Source: PALSA-607 sp963737705 (GTDB lineage Bacteria > Actinomycetota > Actinomycetes > Acidothermales > Acidothermaceae). From it: 64,000 bases of DNA. Numbering within the stretch: the stretch's first letter is position 1; every line of letters begins with the position of its first letter. Location: contig CAVTTP010000006.1 in NCBI GenBank assembly GCA_963737705.1, forward strand, positions 1,178,001 through 1,242,000, read 5' to 3'. The notes under the pieces were generated by a model, which ran no database searches, had not been told where the DNA came from, and saw only the letters and a list, made by a program, of their open reading frames with translations. Shown in pieces: positions 15,375 through 23,235 of the stretch. The translations under genes were made by a program, and so were the position numbers.

Positions 15375-18065
15375 ATGGACGAGTTCGACGAGATCGTGCG
15401 CGAGTTCCTCGTGGAGAGCTACGAGAACCTCGACCAGCTCGACCGTGACCTTGTTGCGCTCGAGCAGGAACCCGATGCCCACCCGCTGCTCCAGAGCATC
15501 TTCCGCACGATTCACACAATCAAAGGCACCAGCGGTTTCCTGGCGTTCGGCAAGCTCGAGGTCTTGACGCACGCGGGCGAGGGCCTGCTCGCGCGTCTTC
15601 GCGACGGCGGGTTGCGGTTGACGCAGGAGCGCACGACCGGCCTGCTTGAGCTCGTTGACGCCGTTCGCAGCATCCTGGCCTCGATCGAGGCGACGGGTAC
15701 CGAGAACGACCGCGACTACACCGACCTGGTCACGCGGCTCACTGCGCTGCAGGCCGCGGCTCCCGACGCGGAGTTGGCCGGCGCGAGCGCGGCGACCCGC
15801 AGTCGATCGACGAAGGCCCGCGCCCAGGCCGAGACGCAGAACCCAGCGACAGCGAAGACCCCGACGTCGAGTGCAGCAACGTCGAGTGGAGGGGCGCCTG
15901 CCGATGGCGCACCGAGTCCAGCCAAAGCGCCCGGCCGGCCGCGGCGTCGCGCGACAGACCGCCAGGGCAGTGCGTCGACCGACGCTGTGGGTAGTGCGTC
16001 GACCGACGCTGTGGGTAGCGAGGCGTCCGAGACATCGACCGCACACGTTGCCAAGCACGACATCAAAGCTGCACGTGCCGCACGCAAGGCGCCCGCAGGT
16101 GCGCCCGCCGCGCCCGCCGGCGTACCGGCAAACGTCCCCCTGCTCGGTGAACTGCTCCAGCAACAGGCCGATATCAATCCCGAGGACGTTGCGGTCGCGA
16201 TGCTCGAGCAGCAGTTGGGCGACGAGCGCCCGCTCGGCGAGATCCTCGTCGACCACGGGCAGGCCACGCCCGACCAGGTACGCGAGGCTCTCGCACTACA
16301 GGCTGCGGCGCAGGCCGATGCGCGCGTCGGTGGGTCGGTCAGCGACTCGACACTGCGTGTCGACGTGAACTTGCTCGACACCCTCATGCGCCTGGTCGGT
16401 GAGTTGGTGCTGACGCGCAATCAGATCGTCGCGACCGCCGCCGCTCGTGCGGATAGCGGCATGCAGCGCTCGTCACAGCGTTTGAACTTGTTGGTGAGCG
16501 AGCTGCAGGCCGGGGTCATGAAGACCCGAATGCAGCCGATCGACAATGTCTGGAACAAGCTTCCGCGCCTTGTGCGAGACGTGTCAGTCGCATGCGGTCG
16601 TGAGGTCCGACTCGTACTCGAGGGCCGCGACACCGAACTCGACAAGACGATCCTCGAGGCCATCAAGGATCCGCTCACACACGTCGTCCGCAATGCAATT
16701 GACCATGGGATCGAATCACCCGAGGCCAGAGTCGCAGCGGGCAAGCCGGCCGAGGGCACGTTGACGATGCGCGCTTTCCATGAGGGCGGCCAGGTCAACA
16801 TCGAAATCAGCGACGACGGCGCGGGTATCGATCCGGCTCGGATCGCGACTAAGGCGATCGAGCGCGGGCTTGCAACCGTTGAGCAACTGCGGGCAATGCC
16901 GCCGCGCGAGATCGTCAATCTCATCTTCGTACCGGGTTTCTCCACGGCGACCAAGGTCACGAACGTGTCTGGCCGCGGTGTCGGTATGGACGTCGTCCGC
17001 ACGAACGTCGAGAAGATCGGCGGCACTGTAGACATCTCGAGCGAGCCGGGTCTCGGCACGACGCTGAAGATCAAGATTCCGCTGACACTGGCGATCATTC
17101 CGGCGCTGACGGTCGAGTGTGCAGGTGAGCGTTACGCGGTGCCCCAAGTCAGCCTCGACGAGTTGTTGTGCCTCGAGGGGGAGCAAGCAAGGACGGGTGT
17201 CGAGTATCTGTCCGGCGCACCCGTCTTCCGGTTACGCGGCACGCTGATACCTCTCGTGTGGCTCGATCACGTTCTCGATTTGACAGCTGCACCCCACGTC
17301 GATGAGTCGGTGTACATCCTGGTTTTGCAGGCCGACGGGCGTCGATTCGGTCTTGTCGTCGACCGCGTGCTGAACACAGAAGAAATCGTCGTCAAGCCGT
17401 TGTCACGTCAGCTCAAGGGCATCGGTACCTACGCCGGTGCAACGATTCTCGGCGACGGACGCGTAGCGCTCATCCTCGACGTCCGCGCATTGGCCCGTCG
17501 TGCGCATGTGGTGCGCGAGAGCGACTCGGCGATGGAACACGAACGGCAGCTCGTGGACGCGCCCGTCATCGAAGGCCCCGAACCACTGCTCGTCGTCGCG
17601 GTCGGCGATCGCCGTCTCGGCGTCCCGCTTTCGATGGTGACCCGACTCGAAGAGATTTCGCTCGACCGCGTCGAGCACGTCGGTCAGCGCGAGGTCGTGC
17701 AGTACCGCGGTCAGTTACTGCCACTCGGTCGTCTTTCCACGATGCTGGGTGTGCAGGCAACCGCTGACGCAGGCTCGCAGCTGAAAGTGATCGTCTACAC
17801 CCAAGGTCGGCGCAGTGTGGGTCTGGTGGTCGACGCTGTTGTCGACATCGCCACCGAAGCTCCGGCGTCTCGCGGTGACGTCGAGGCGTTCGGCGTTTCC
17901 GGCGTTGTCGTCGTCCAGGACTTGGTGACCGAACTCCTCGACATGGAGCAAGCAATCACGGCAACTGATCCGCGCTTCTTCGACGCGGTTGCGGCAACGG
18001 GTGCTGCGGACGTTTCGCCGTACGAGGACTACTCAGAAGACACCTACGTTGGCTCGGGGTCCTGA
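15375..18065 (+). CDS. cheA: Chemotaxis histidine kinase CheA with two C-terminal CheW-like domains
   Basis: 896 residues, longer than typical CheA (about 650-750). Order: HPt/P1 (1-105; IFRTIHTIKGTSGF, His47), Ala/Ser/Thr-rich linker with a 24-bp DNA repeat, a helical segment about 255-320 (LGEILVDHGQATPDQVREAL) resembling the N-terminal domain of GspE/MshE proteins, P3 dimerisation (about 325-390), HATPase (N box HVVRNAIDHGIESP, DDGAGID, GRGVGMDVV), CheW-like P5 (about 575-715) and a second CheW-like domain (about 735-880). No standard P2 is recognised. It phosphorylates CheY and CheB. cheW follows by one base, so the block is an operon. Confidence 0.93.
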   Translation: MDEFDEIVREFLVESYENLDQLDRDLVALEQEPDAHPLLQSIFRTIHTIKGTSGFLAFGKLEVLTHAGEGLLARLRDGGLRLTQERTTGLLELVDAVRSILASIEATGTENDRDYTDLVTRLTALQAAAPDAELAGASAATRSRSTKARAQAETQNPATAKTPTSSAATSSGGAPADGAPSPAKAPGRPRRRATDRQGSASTDAVGSASTDAVGSEASETSTAHVAKHDIKAARAARKAPAGAPAAPAGVPANVPLLGELLQQQADINPEDVAVAMLEQQLGDERPLGEILVDHGQATPDQVREALALQAAAQADARVGGSVSDSTLRVDVNLLDTLMRLVGELVLTRNQIVATAAARADSGMQRSSQRLNLLVSELQAGVMKTRMQPIDNVWNKLPRLVRDVSVACGREVRLVLEGRDTELDKTILEAIKDPLTHVVRNAIDHGIESPEARVAAGKPAEGTLTMRAFHEGGQVNIEISDDGAGIDPARIATKAIERGLATVEQLRAMPPREIVNLIFVPGFSTATKVTNVSGRGVGMDVVRTNVEKIGGTVDISSEPGLGTTLKIKIPLTLAIIPALTVECAGERYAVPQVSLDELLCLEGEQARTGVEYLSGAPVFRLRGTLIPLVWLDHVLDLTAAPHVDESVYILVLQADGRRFGLVVDRVLNTEEIVVKPLSRQLKGIGTYAGATILGDGRVALILDVRALARRAHVVRESDSAMEHERQLVDAPVIEGPEPLLVVAVGDRRLGVPLSMVTRLEEISLDRVEHVGQREVVQYRGQLLPLGRLSTMLGVQATADAGSQLKVIVYTQGRRSVGLVVDAVVDIATEAPASRGDVEAFGVSGVVVVQDLVTELLDMEQAITATDPRFFDAVAATGAADVSPYEDYSEDTYVGSGS
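15969..16016 (+). repeat. 24-bp in-frame tandem repeat in cheA
   Basis: Two identical 24-bp units, starting AGTGCGTCGACCGACG, at 15969-15992 and 15993-16016, encoding SASTDAVG twice in the low-complexity linker after the HPt domain. Confidence 0.88.
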
Positions 18066-18066
18066 T

Positions 18067-18501
18067 ATGGAGATGCGCCAGTTCGCCACCTTCACCATCG
18101 ATGCATTGCTTTTTGGGGTAGAGGTCCACGAGGTGCAAGAAGTCATCCGCTACCAGGAGATGACGGCCGTTCCGCTCGCCGGCCACGGCGCTGCCGGCCT
18201 GATCAATCTCCGTGGTGAAGTCGTGACCGCCGTCGACCTACGCACGCGGCTGGGTTTGCCGCCGCGCGCCGCCGGCGTCCTGCCTATGAACGTGGTGGTA
18301 CGGGTCGACGACGAGCCCGTGAGCTTGCTCGTAGACGCGATCGGCGATGTCGCGCATGTGTCGTCCGAGCAGTTCGAGGAGCCGCCCGAGACGATGACCG
18401 GCCCCGGCGCGACACTGGTCACGGGTGCCTACAAGCTTGAGGGCACGCTGCTCCTGGTGCTCGACGTCGCTCGGGCGGCCGACATCGGCCTCGCCGTCTG
18501 A
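18067..18501 (+). CDS. cheW: Chemotaxis adaptor protein CheW
   Basis: 144 residues from ATG 18067, one base after the cheA stop (TGATATG), implying coupled translation. The CheW fold is clear: FTIDALLFGVEVHEVQEVI, GLINLRGEVVTAVDLRTRLG, VVVRVDDEPVSLLVDAIGDV and TGAYKLEGTLLLVLDVARA. It bridges the receptor and CheA in signalling arrays. Confidence 0.93.
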   Translation: MEMRQFATFTIDALLFGVEVHEVQEVIRYQEMTAVPLAGHGAAGLINLRGEVVTAVDLRTRLGLPPRAAGVLPMNVVVRVDDEPVSLLVDAIGDVAHVSSEQFEEPPETMTGPGATLVTGAYKLEGTLLLVLDVARAADIGLAV

Positions 18502-18630
18502 CACCAGGGTTCGCCCGGTCGGCCGTCTCACACAGACCCCAGTACGTGGCACCATCGTTACCTGAGCTGCGGGGGCAGGTCACGGCGACCTGTACCTCGG
18601 GCCGCGGGTCGATGGTTCGGAGGGGCTTCG

Positions 18631-19521
18631 GTGTACTCGCTCGTCAACGCGCCGACAGTCGGATTCGATTTGGCCCGCCTCCCAACCGGCGCCGCGGTGG
18701 CGACCGTTCTGCTCGAGGCCCTCGCTCTTCAGGGCACGGTCGGCGAACCTGCGCTCGATCTGTCGGGTTTCGATGCCTTGCAGGTCACCGATCCGCAGCG
18801 CGCCTCGGCGTGGCTTGACGTCTCCGCGTTGACGCCTCCGAGACGCCTGGACGACGCTTTGTCGGCCGTCGGGCAAGTTCTCGACGAGGCCGCGAACGCA
18901 TTAGACGGCAGCGAAGCAGCCGCACGCGAACTCGAGCCGGTGCTCCGCGACCTGACAACGGCATCGTTCGGCAGCCTCGACGACCTGCTGCGGATGTTGC
19001 GCCAAGACATCCTTGATGAGAGTCCGACGCACGTGGTGGCACTGGGCAGCGATGCTTTGGCTGCTGCTTACGGCGGAGCGCGGCTAGCAGAGGATGTGCG
19101 GCGCTTGCTCAGGACGCCGTGGATCGCCGCCGCCCGCCGGCTGCCACCCATCCCGGCTGATCTGGGACCTTTTGGCGCCGATCTGCACACGATTTTGGCT
19201 CGCGTAGCAACGCTGTCCAAAGACGAGGTGGGCGTACTCGTCGAGGCGACCGGGTCGGTCGAGGCGGAGTGGAGCGCCCGAATGCATGCGGCGACCTGGG
19301 CCAGCTACCTGGCCGGGAGATTGCGCCCGTCCGCGGCCGCGCAGTTCCAGGCCGTCCGAGCAATGCGGATCGCGGGAGTCGATGCGGCCACCGCGGCGCG
19401 GGGCGTGTGGAACTCGGTCAGCGGCTGCCTGCAGGCGGTCGGCGTGCACGACCTGCTCGACGAGGTGACCTACGGGGTGCTGGTGGCGCCGTGGGAGACA
19501 GCAGTGGGGATTCTAGGCTGA
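18631..19521 (+). CDS. Hypothetical protein encoded inside the chemotaxis operon
   Basis: 296 residues; GTG start with GGAGGGG just upstream. The protein is soluble, Ala/Leu-rich and mostly helical, with no transmembrane segment and no domain I recognise. Charged helical stretches include SFGSLDDLLRMLRQDILDES and EWSARMHAATWASYLAGRL. It lies between cheW (129 bp) and cheB (140 bp) on the same strand. Position suggests a role in signalling or array assembly, but that is inference only. Confidence 0.6.
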   Translation: MYSLVNAPTVGFDLARLPTGAAVATVLLEALALQGTVGEPALDLSGFDALQVTDPQRASAWLDVSALTPPRRLDDALSAVGQVLDEAANALDGSEAAARELEPVLRDLTTASFGSLDDLLRMLRQDILDESPTHVVALGSDALAAAYGGARLAEDVRRLLRTPWIAAARRLPPIPADLGPFGADLHTILARVATLSKDEVGVLVEATGSVEAEWSARMHAATWASYLAGRLRPSAAAQFQAVRAMRIAGVDAATAARGVWNSVSGCLQAVGVHDLLDEVTYGVLVAPWETAVGILG

Positions 19522-19661
19522 GCGAAGCGAAGCCCTGGAACTAGAGCTGACGCGCTTTCGACACAGCTATCCGCGCCCGCCTCAGTCGGGGCGCGCTCCT
19601 GCCGATGGGTTAATGCCGGGTCGTAACAGCGACCGCGGCGCCCGAGGGGTCGGAGGTTGCG

Positions 19662-20786
19662 GTGGCCAGCATCGGCGTGCTCGTCGTCGATGACTCCGTG
19701 GTTATTCGCCGCATCGTGTCGAGCGTCCTGGACGATGACCCAGACATCACCGTGGTTGGCACCGCGGCGAACGGCCGGATCGCTCTCGACAAGCTCGACG
19801 CGCTAAGTCCTGACATCGTGATCCTCGACGTCGAGATGCCCGTGATGGACGGCTTGGCGACATTGCGCGAGCTACGCCGCACACACCCGACGCTGCCAGT
19901 GCTGATGTTCAGCACGGTGACCGAACGCGGCGCGATGGCTACCCTCGACGCTCTCGCTGCCGGCGCGACCGACTACGTGACGAAGCCGACGCACGCCACC
20001 AGCGCATCCGCGTCAGTCGATCGCGTACGAGCCGAACTGATCCCGAAGATCAAGGGGCTGGTCGGGGCAGCGCGAACTAGGGCGGTCTTTGCGAGCCGGC
20101 CGATGCCGAAAGCGCCACCCCAGGCGGACGCAGTGGTTCGGCAGGCTCGCGTCGACGTCGTCGTGATCGGTGCGTCGACCGGCGGTCCTGACGCGCTCAG
20201 CTCGATCGTGGCCGGGCTGCGAAGCGACCTCAACGTTCCGATTCTGGTGGTGCAGCACATGCCACCGCTCTTCACCCGCCTCTTCGCGGCGCGCCTCGAC
20301 CGCAGCTCGGCTTTGCATGTGGTCGAAGCCGTAGACGGTCAGCTGGTCGAACCGGGCCACATCATCGTTGCGCCCGGCGACCAGCACCTGACAGTTCGCC
20401 GGCAGGGCACCGACGTTCGAGTGCGGTTGACCGATGACCCGCCCGAGAACTACTGCCGGCCTTCGGTCGACGTCCTGTTTCGATCCGCTGCCGCGTTGTA
20501 TGGCGCAGGAGTCGTTGCGTGCGTGCTCACCGGCATGGGACGGGACGGCGCCCAGGGGGCTAAGCACGTGCGTGCCGCAGGCGGTCGGATCATCGTGCAG
20601 GACGAAGCGAGTTCTGTCGTGTGGGGCATGCCAGGTGCAGTCGTGGCGGCGGGCGTCGCGACCGACATCGTCCCGTTAGGGCAGATCGCCGACCGATTGC
20701 AAGGGGCGCTCGGGAACAGGCGCATCGCACGTCCGCTTCTGCCTGCGTCGCCGCCTCGCGCCATCGCGTTCGGCGGCGCCCCGTGA
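19662..20786 (+). CDS. cheB: Chemotaxis-specific methylesterase CheB
   Basis: 374 residues, GTG start after GGAGGTTG. Receiver domain 1-125 with VVDDS and phosphoacceptor Asp56 (VILDVEMPVMDG), a linker with KPTHATSASAS, then the methylesterase domain with the catalytic serine in GASTGGPDAL, histidine in VVQHMPPLFTR and aspartate in TGMGRDGAQG. It removes methyl groups from, and deamidates, receptor glutamates. The stop overlaps the cheR start (GTGA). Confidence 0.95.
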   Translation: MASIGVLVVDDSVVIRRIVSSVLDDDPDITVVGTAANGRIALDKLDALSPDIVILDVEMPVMDGLATLRELRRTHPTLPVLMFSTVTERGAMATLDALAAGATDYVTKPTHATSASASVDRVRAELIPKIKGLVGAARTRAVFASRPMPKAPPQADAVVRQARVDVVVIGASTGGPDALSSIVAGLRSDLNVPILVVQHMPPLFTRLFAARLDRSSALHVVEAVDGQLVEPGHIIVAPGDQHLTVRRQGTDVRVRLTDDPPENYCRPSVDVLFRSAAALYGAGVVACVLTGMGRDGAQGAKHVRAAGGRIIVQDEASSVVWGMPGAVVAAGVATDIVPLGQIADRLQGALGNRRIARPLLPASPPRAIAFGGAP

Positions 20787-21799
20787 CCATTAGCGCGAGC
20801 GCTTTTACGTTCGTTAGCGACCTGGTCAAGAGACAGGCCGCGATCGTGATTGGCCCCGGCAAGGAGTACCTCGTCGAGAGCCGGCTACTGCCGCTTGCCC
20901 GCGACGCCGGTCTGGAAGACGTCGGGGCGCTGATCGCCCGGCTGCAAGGCAGTCAGGACGACGTCCTGCGTCGCCAGATCGTCGAGGCGATGACAACCAA
21001 CGAGACATCTTTCTTCCGCGACCGAGACCCGTTCAATGCGCTCTCGCAGGCGATAGTCCCCGAACTGTGCAAGCTGCGCCGCACCAGCCATCGCCTGACC
21101 GTGTGGTCGGCCGCGTGCTCGACCGGGCAAGAGCCGTACAGCATCGCCATGACGCTGCTGGACCATCCCTTGCTCACTGAGAACTGGCAAATCGACGTGC
21201 TCGCGTCCGACATCAACGGCGACGTTCTCGAGCGGGCGCGCCGGGCGCGATACTCGCAACTCGAGGTGAACCGAGGGCTACCTGCACCGCTGCTCGTCCG
21301 CCACTTCGAGCGCGCCGAGACCGACTGGCGGGTCGTGGCGGCGGTGCGAAAGCTGGTCCGCTTCTCGCGGCTGAACCTGGCGGAACCTTTCGAGGTACAC
21401 CAGATGGACGTCGTGTTTCTCCGCAACGTCTTGATCTACTTCGATCCGGCCACCAAGGTCGAGGTCCTGCGCAGGATCCGAGCGATCCTGCGGCCCGACG
21501 GCTTCCTCTTCCTCGGTGGCGCCGAGACGACCCTCGGCCTCGACGACGGTTTCGAGCGCGTCGCGGTTGGCTCGACGATCGCGTACCGCCCAAAGGGCGC
21601 CGGACCGCTCGAACTTCCGCGTCGCCTCGCCCCGGCGGTCGCCGGCGTCGGCTTGTCGGCGACCGTTCCCGTCGGCGTCCGGCCTCGTCCTGTCGCGGGC
21701 GCCTGGGGGTTGGGGCAGCTGGCGCCGTCACCGCCCCCGCCACAGCCTCCACCTCAGCAAGCCGCCAACCGCTCAATTAGTTGGCCCACAGGCCGATGA
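20783..21799 (+). CDS. cheR: Chemotaxis protein methyltransferase CheR
   Basis: 338 residues from the GTG at 20783, which overlaps the cheB stop. CheR_N helical part (FVSDLVKRQAAIVIGPGKEY), then the SAM-binding core with VWSAACSTGQEPYSIAM, DINGDVLERARRARYS, VVFLRNVLIYFD and GFLFLGGAETT. It methylates receptor glutamates using S-adenosylmethionine. The C-terminal 50 residues are Pro/Gln-rich (SPPPPQPPPQQA) and beyond the family domain. Confidence 0.93.
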   Translation: MTISASAFTFVSDLVKRQAAIVIGPGKEYLVESRLLPLARDAGLEDVGALIARLQGSQDDVLRRQIVEAMTTNETSFFRDRDPFNALSQAIVPELCKLRRTSHRLTVWSAACSTGQEPYSIAMTLLDHPLLTENWQIDVLASDINGDVLERARRARYSQLEVNRGLPAPLLVRHFERAETDWRVVAAVRKLVRFSRLNLAEPFEVHQMDVVFLRNVLIYFDPATKVEVLRRIRAILRPDGFLFLGGAETTLGLDDGFERVAVGSTIAYRPKGAGPLELPRRLAPAVAGVGLSATVPVGVRPRPVAGAWGLGQLAPSPPPPQPPPQQAANRSISWPTGR

Positions 21800-21930
21800 A
21801 GATGCGAGGACCTGCGAGGCGAATGCCGCAACAGCAAATGCCTAGACCGACCGATTAACACCTGAGCAAGAGAAAGACCGCTCCACCAGGACCGGATAGA
21901 CCGATTCGAACGATGGAAGGTGTACGCCCG

Positions 21931-22302
21931 ATGTTGGCCATGGTGATCGACGACTCGAGCGCTATGCGGTTGATCCTTGGCCGGATCATGCGATCGCTCG
22001 GGTTTGACGTTGTCGACGCTCCCAATGGTGCGGAAGCCATCGCTCGGTTACAGAGCGGCGTCCTACCAGACATCGCCCTCGTCGACTGGAACATGCCGGT
22101 CATGGACGGCCTCGCGTTCGTGAACGCAGTCCGTCGCGAAGAGAAGTGGCGTCAGATCACGCTCATGATGGTCACGACCGAAAGCGAGCAGTCGCAGATC
22201 GTCCGCGCACTCGCCGCAGGTGCGCACGAATACGTCATCAAGCCGTTCACTCCTGATGCGATCGCCGACAAGCTTGCGCTTCTCGGCGTCCTCGCCTACT
22301 AA
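21931..22302 (+). CDS. Chemotaxis response regulator, CheY-like
   Basis: 123 residues from ATG 21931 (an earlier in-frame ATG at 21913 is possible). A single receiver domain with VIDDSSAMR, phosphoacceptor Asp52 (LVDWNMPVMDG), VTTES (switch Thr) and YVIKPF (Lys). No output domain. Together with the second CheY-like gene it is the likely motor-binding regulator or a phosphate sink for CheA. Confidence 0.9.
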   Translation: MLAMVIDDSSAMRLILGRIMRSLGFDVVDAPNGAEAIARLQSGVLPDIALVDWNMPVMDGLAFVNAVRREEKWRQITLMMVTTESEQSQIVRALAAGAHEYVIKPFTPDAIADKLALLGVLAY

Positions 22303-22312
22303 CGCGCCGGCG

Positions 22313-22377
22313 TAGAAGCCCCGACCTAGAAGCCCTGACCTAGCAGCCCCGACCTAGAAGCAGAGAGGTAGAAGGCC
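22313..22377. repeat. 14-bp tandem repeat upstream of cheX
   Basis: Units starting TAGAAGCCCYGACC at 22313, 22327, 22341 (TAGCAG variant), 22355 (TAGAAGCAGAGAGG) and a partial at 22369. The array fills nearly the whole gap between the CheY-like gene and cheX and ends exactly at the cheX GTG. The degenerate fourth unit supplies the AGAGAGG ribosome site. Confidence 0.88.
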
Positions 22378-22823
22378 GTGACCTACATTCCCAGTGCGGA
22401 TGACCTCGAGGTCATTACGCGTGAGGTCTGGACGTCCTTCCTCGACGGCGACCCGTCGGGTCTGATCGCCGAAACCGGTGATATGCCCGCGGACAAGATC
22501 ACCGGGTGCGTCTACCTCTCCGGCGCTTACACGGGATCGATCATGCTGCAGTGTTCCCCCCCGCCGCGCGCGACGCCGCAGCGGCGTTGTACTCCATGGC
22601 TCCAGCGTCCGTGACACAGACTGAAGTTGTCGACGCGCTCGGTGAAATCGCGAACATGGTCGGTGGCAACGTCAAGAGCATGTTGCCCGGCCCCTCGACC
22701 CTGTCGCTGCCGTCAGTGGTGCAAGGTCAGCTGTCCGTTCCCGGGACGAGGATGGTTCGCGAGGTGCAGCTCTCGTGGCGTGCGCAACCGCTCTTCGTGA
22801 GCCTGTGGCAGCAGGCGTCGTAG
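22378..22823 (+). pseudogene. cheX: CheX-type chemotaxis protein, frame broken at a C7 run
   Basis: The N-terminal half (22378-22562; GTG start) and the C-terminal half (frame of 22506-22823) together make a CheX/CheC-like protein of about 148 residues: DLEVITREVWTSFLDGD, SGAYTGSIMLQCS, then AARDAAAALYSM, VVDALGEIANMVGGNVKSML and GPSTLSLPSVV. The E-x2-N signature of CheY-P phosphatases is EIANMVGGN. The frames meet at seven cytosines (22556-22562); one more C restores a continuous frame. Either a sequencing indel, a recent mutation or minus-one slippage on C CCC CCG. CheX dephosphorylates CheY-P in other bacteria. Confidence 0.75.
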
Positions 22824-22829
22824 GTCCCG

Positions 22830-23192
22830 ATGCGAATCCTGATCGTCGACGACAGCAGAGCCATGCGCATGATCGTGGCGCGTACGTTGCGAATGGCCGG
22901 CTACGACGAACACGAGCTCATCGAGGCCGTTGACGGGTTGCACGCTCTTGAGGTCGTCGCGCAAGAACCACCCGACGTCGTGCTCTGCGACTGGAACATG
23001 CCGCAGATGTCCGGACTTGAACTGCTGACCGCGCTGCGGTCGGCGGGCTGGCGCATTCCGTTTGGCTTCGTGACATCGGAGGCGTCGCCCCAGATGAGAG
23101 CTGCGGCACTTGAAGCCGGCGCGATGTTCCTGGTCGCGAAGCCTTTCACCCCCGAAGACTTCCAAGACGCGCTCGACCCGGTGCTCGCCTAA
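22830..23192 (+). CDS. cheY: Second chemotaxis response regulator, CheY-like
   Basis: 120 residues. A single receiver domain: RILIVDDSRAMRMIVARTL, phosphoacceptor Asp54 (VVLCDWNMPQMSG), FVTSEASPQMR and FLVAKPFTPEDF. It follows cheX by six bases, as expected if CheX acts on this protein. Its 3' end lies inside a strong hairpin. Confidence 0.9.
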   Translation: MRILIVDDSRAMRMIVARTLRMAGYDEHELIEAVDGLHALEVVAQEPPDVVLCDWNMPQMSGLELLTALRSAGWRIPFGFVTSEASPQMRAAALEAGAMFLVAKPFTPEDFQDALDPVLA

Positions 23193-23213
23193 GTAGGCAA
23201 ACACCGGGTCGAG
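23172..23213. terminator. Bidirectional hairpin between convergent cheY and GT39 genes
   Basis: A perfect 12-bp inverted repeat, CTCGACCCGGTG (23172-23183) and CACCGGGTCGAG (23202-23213), with a further 4-bp inner stem (GCCT/AGGC). The left arm is the last codons of the cheY-like gene. There is no T-tract, but the position between convergent genes fits a transcription barrier. Confidence 0.65.
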
Positions 23214-23235
23214 GTCATCGTGCTGCGAGATGGCC

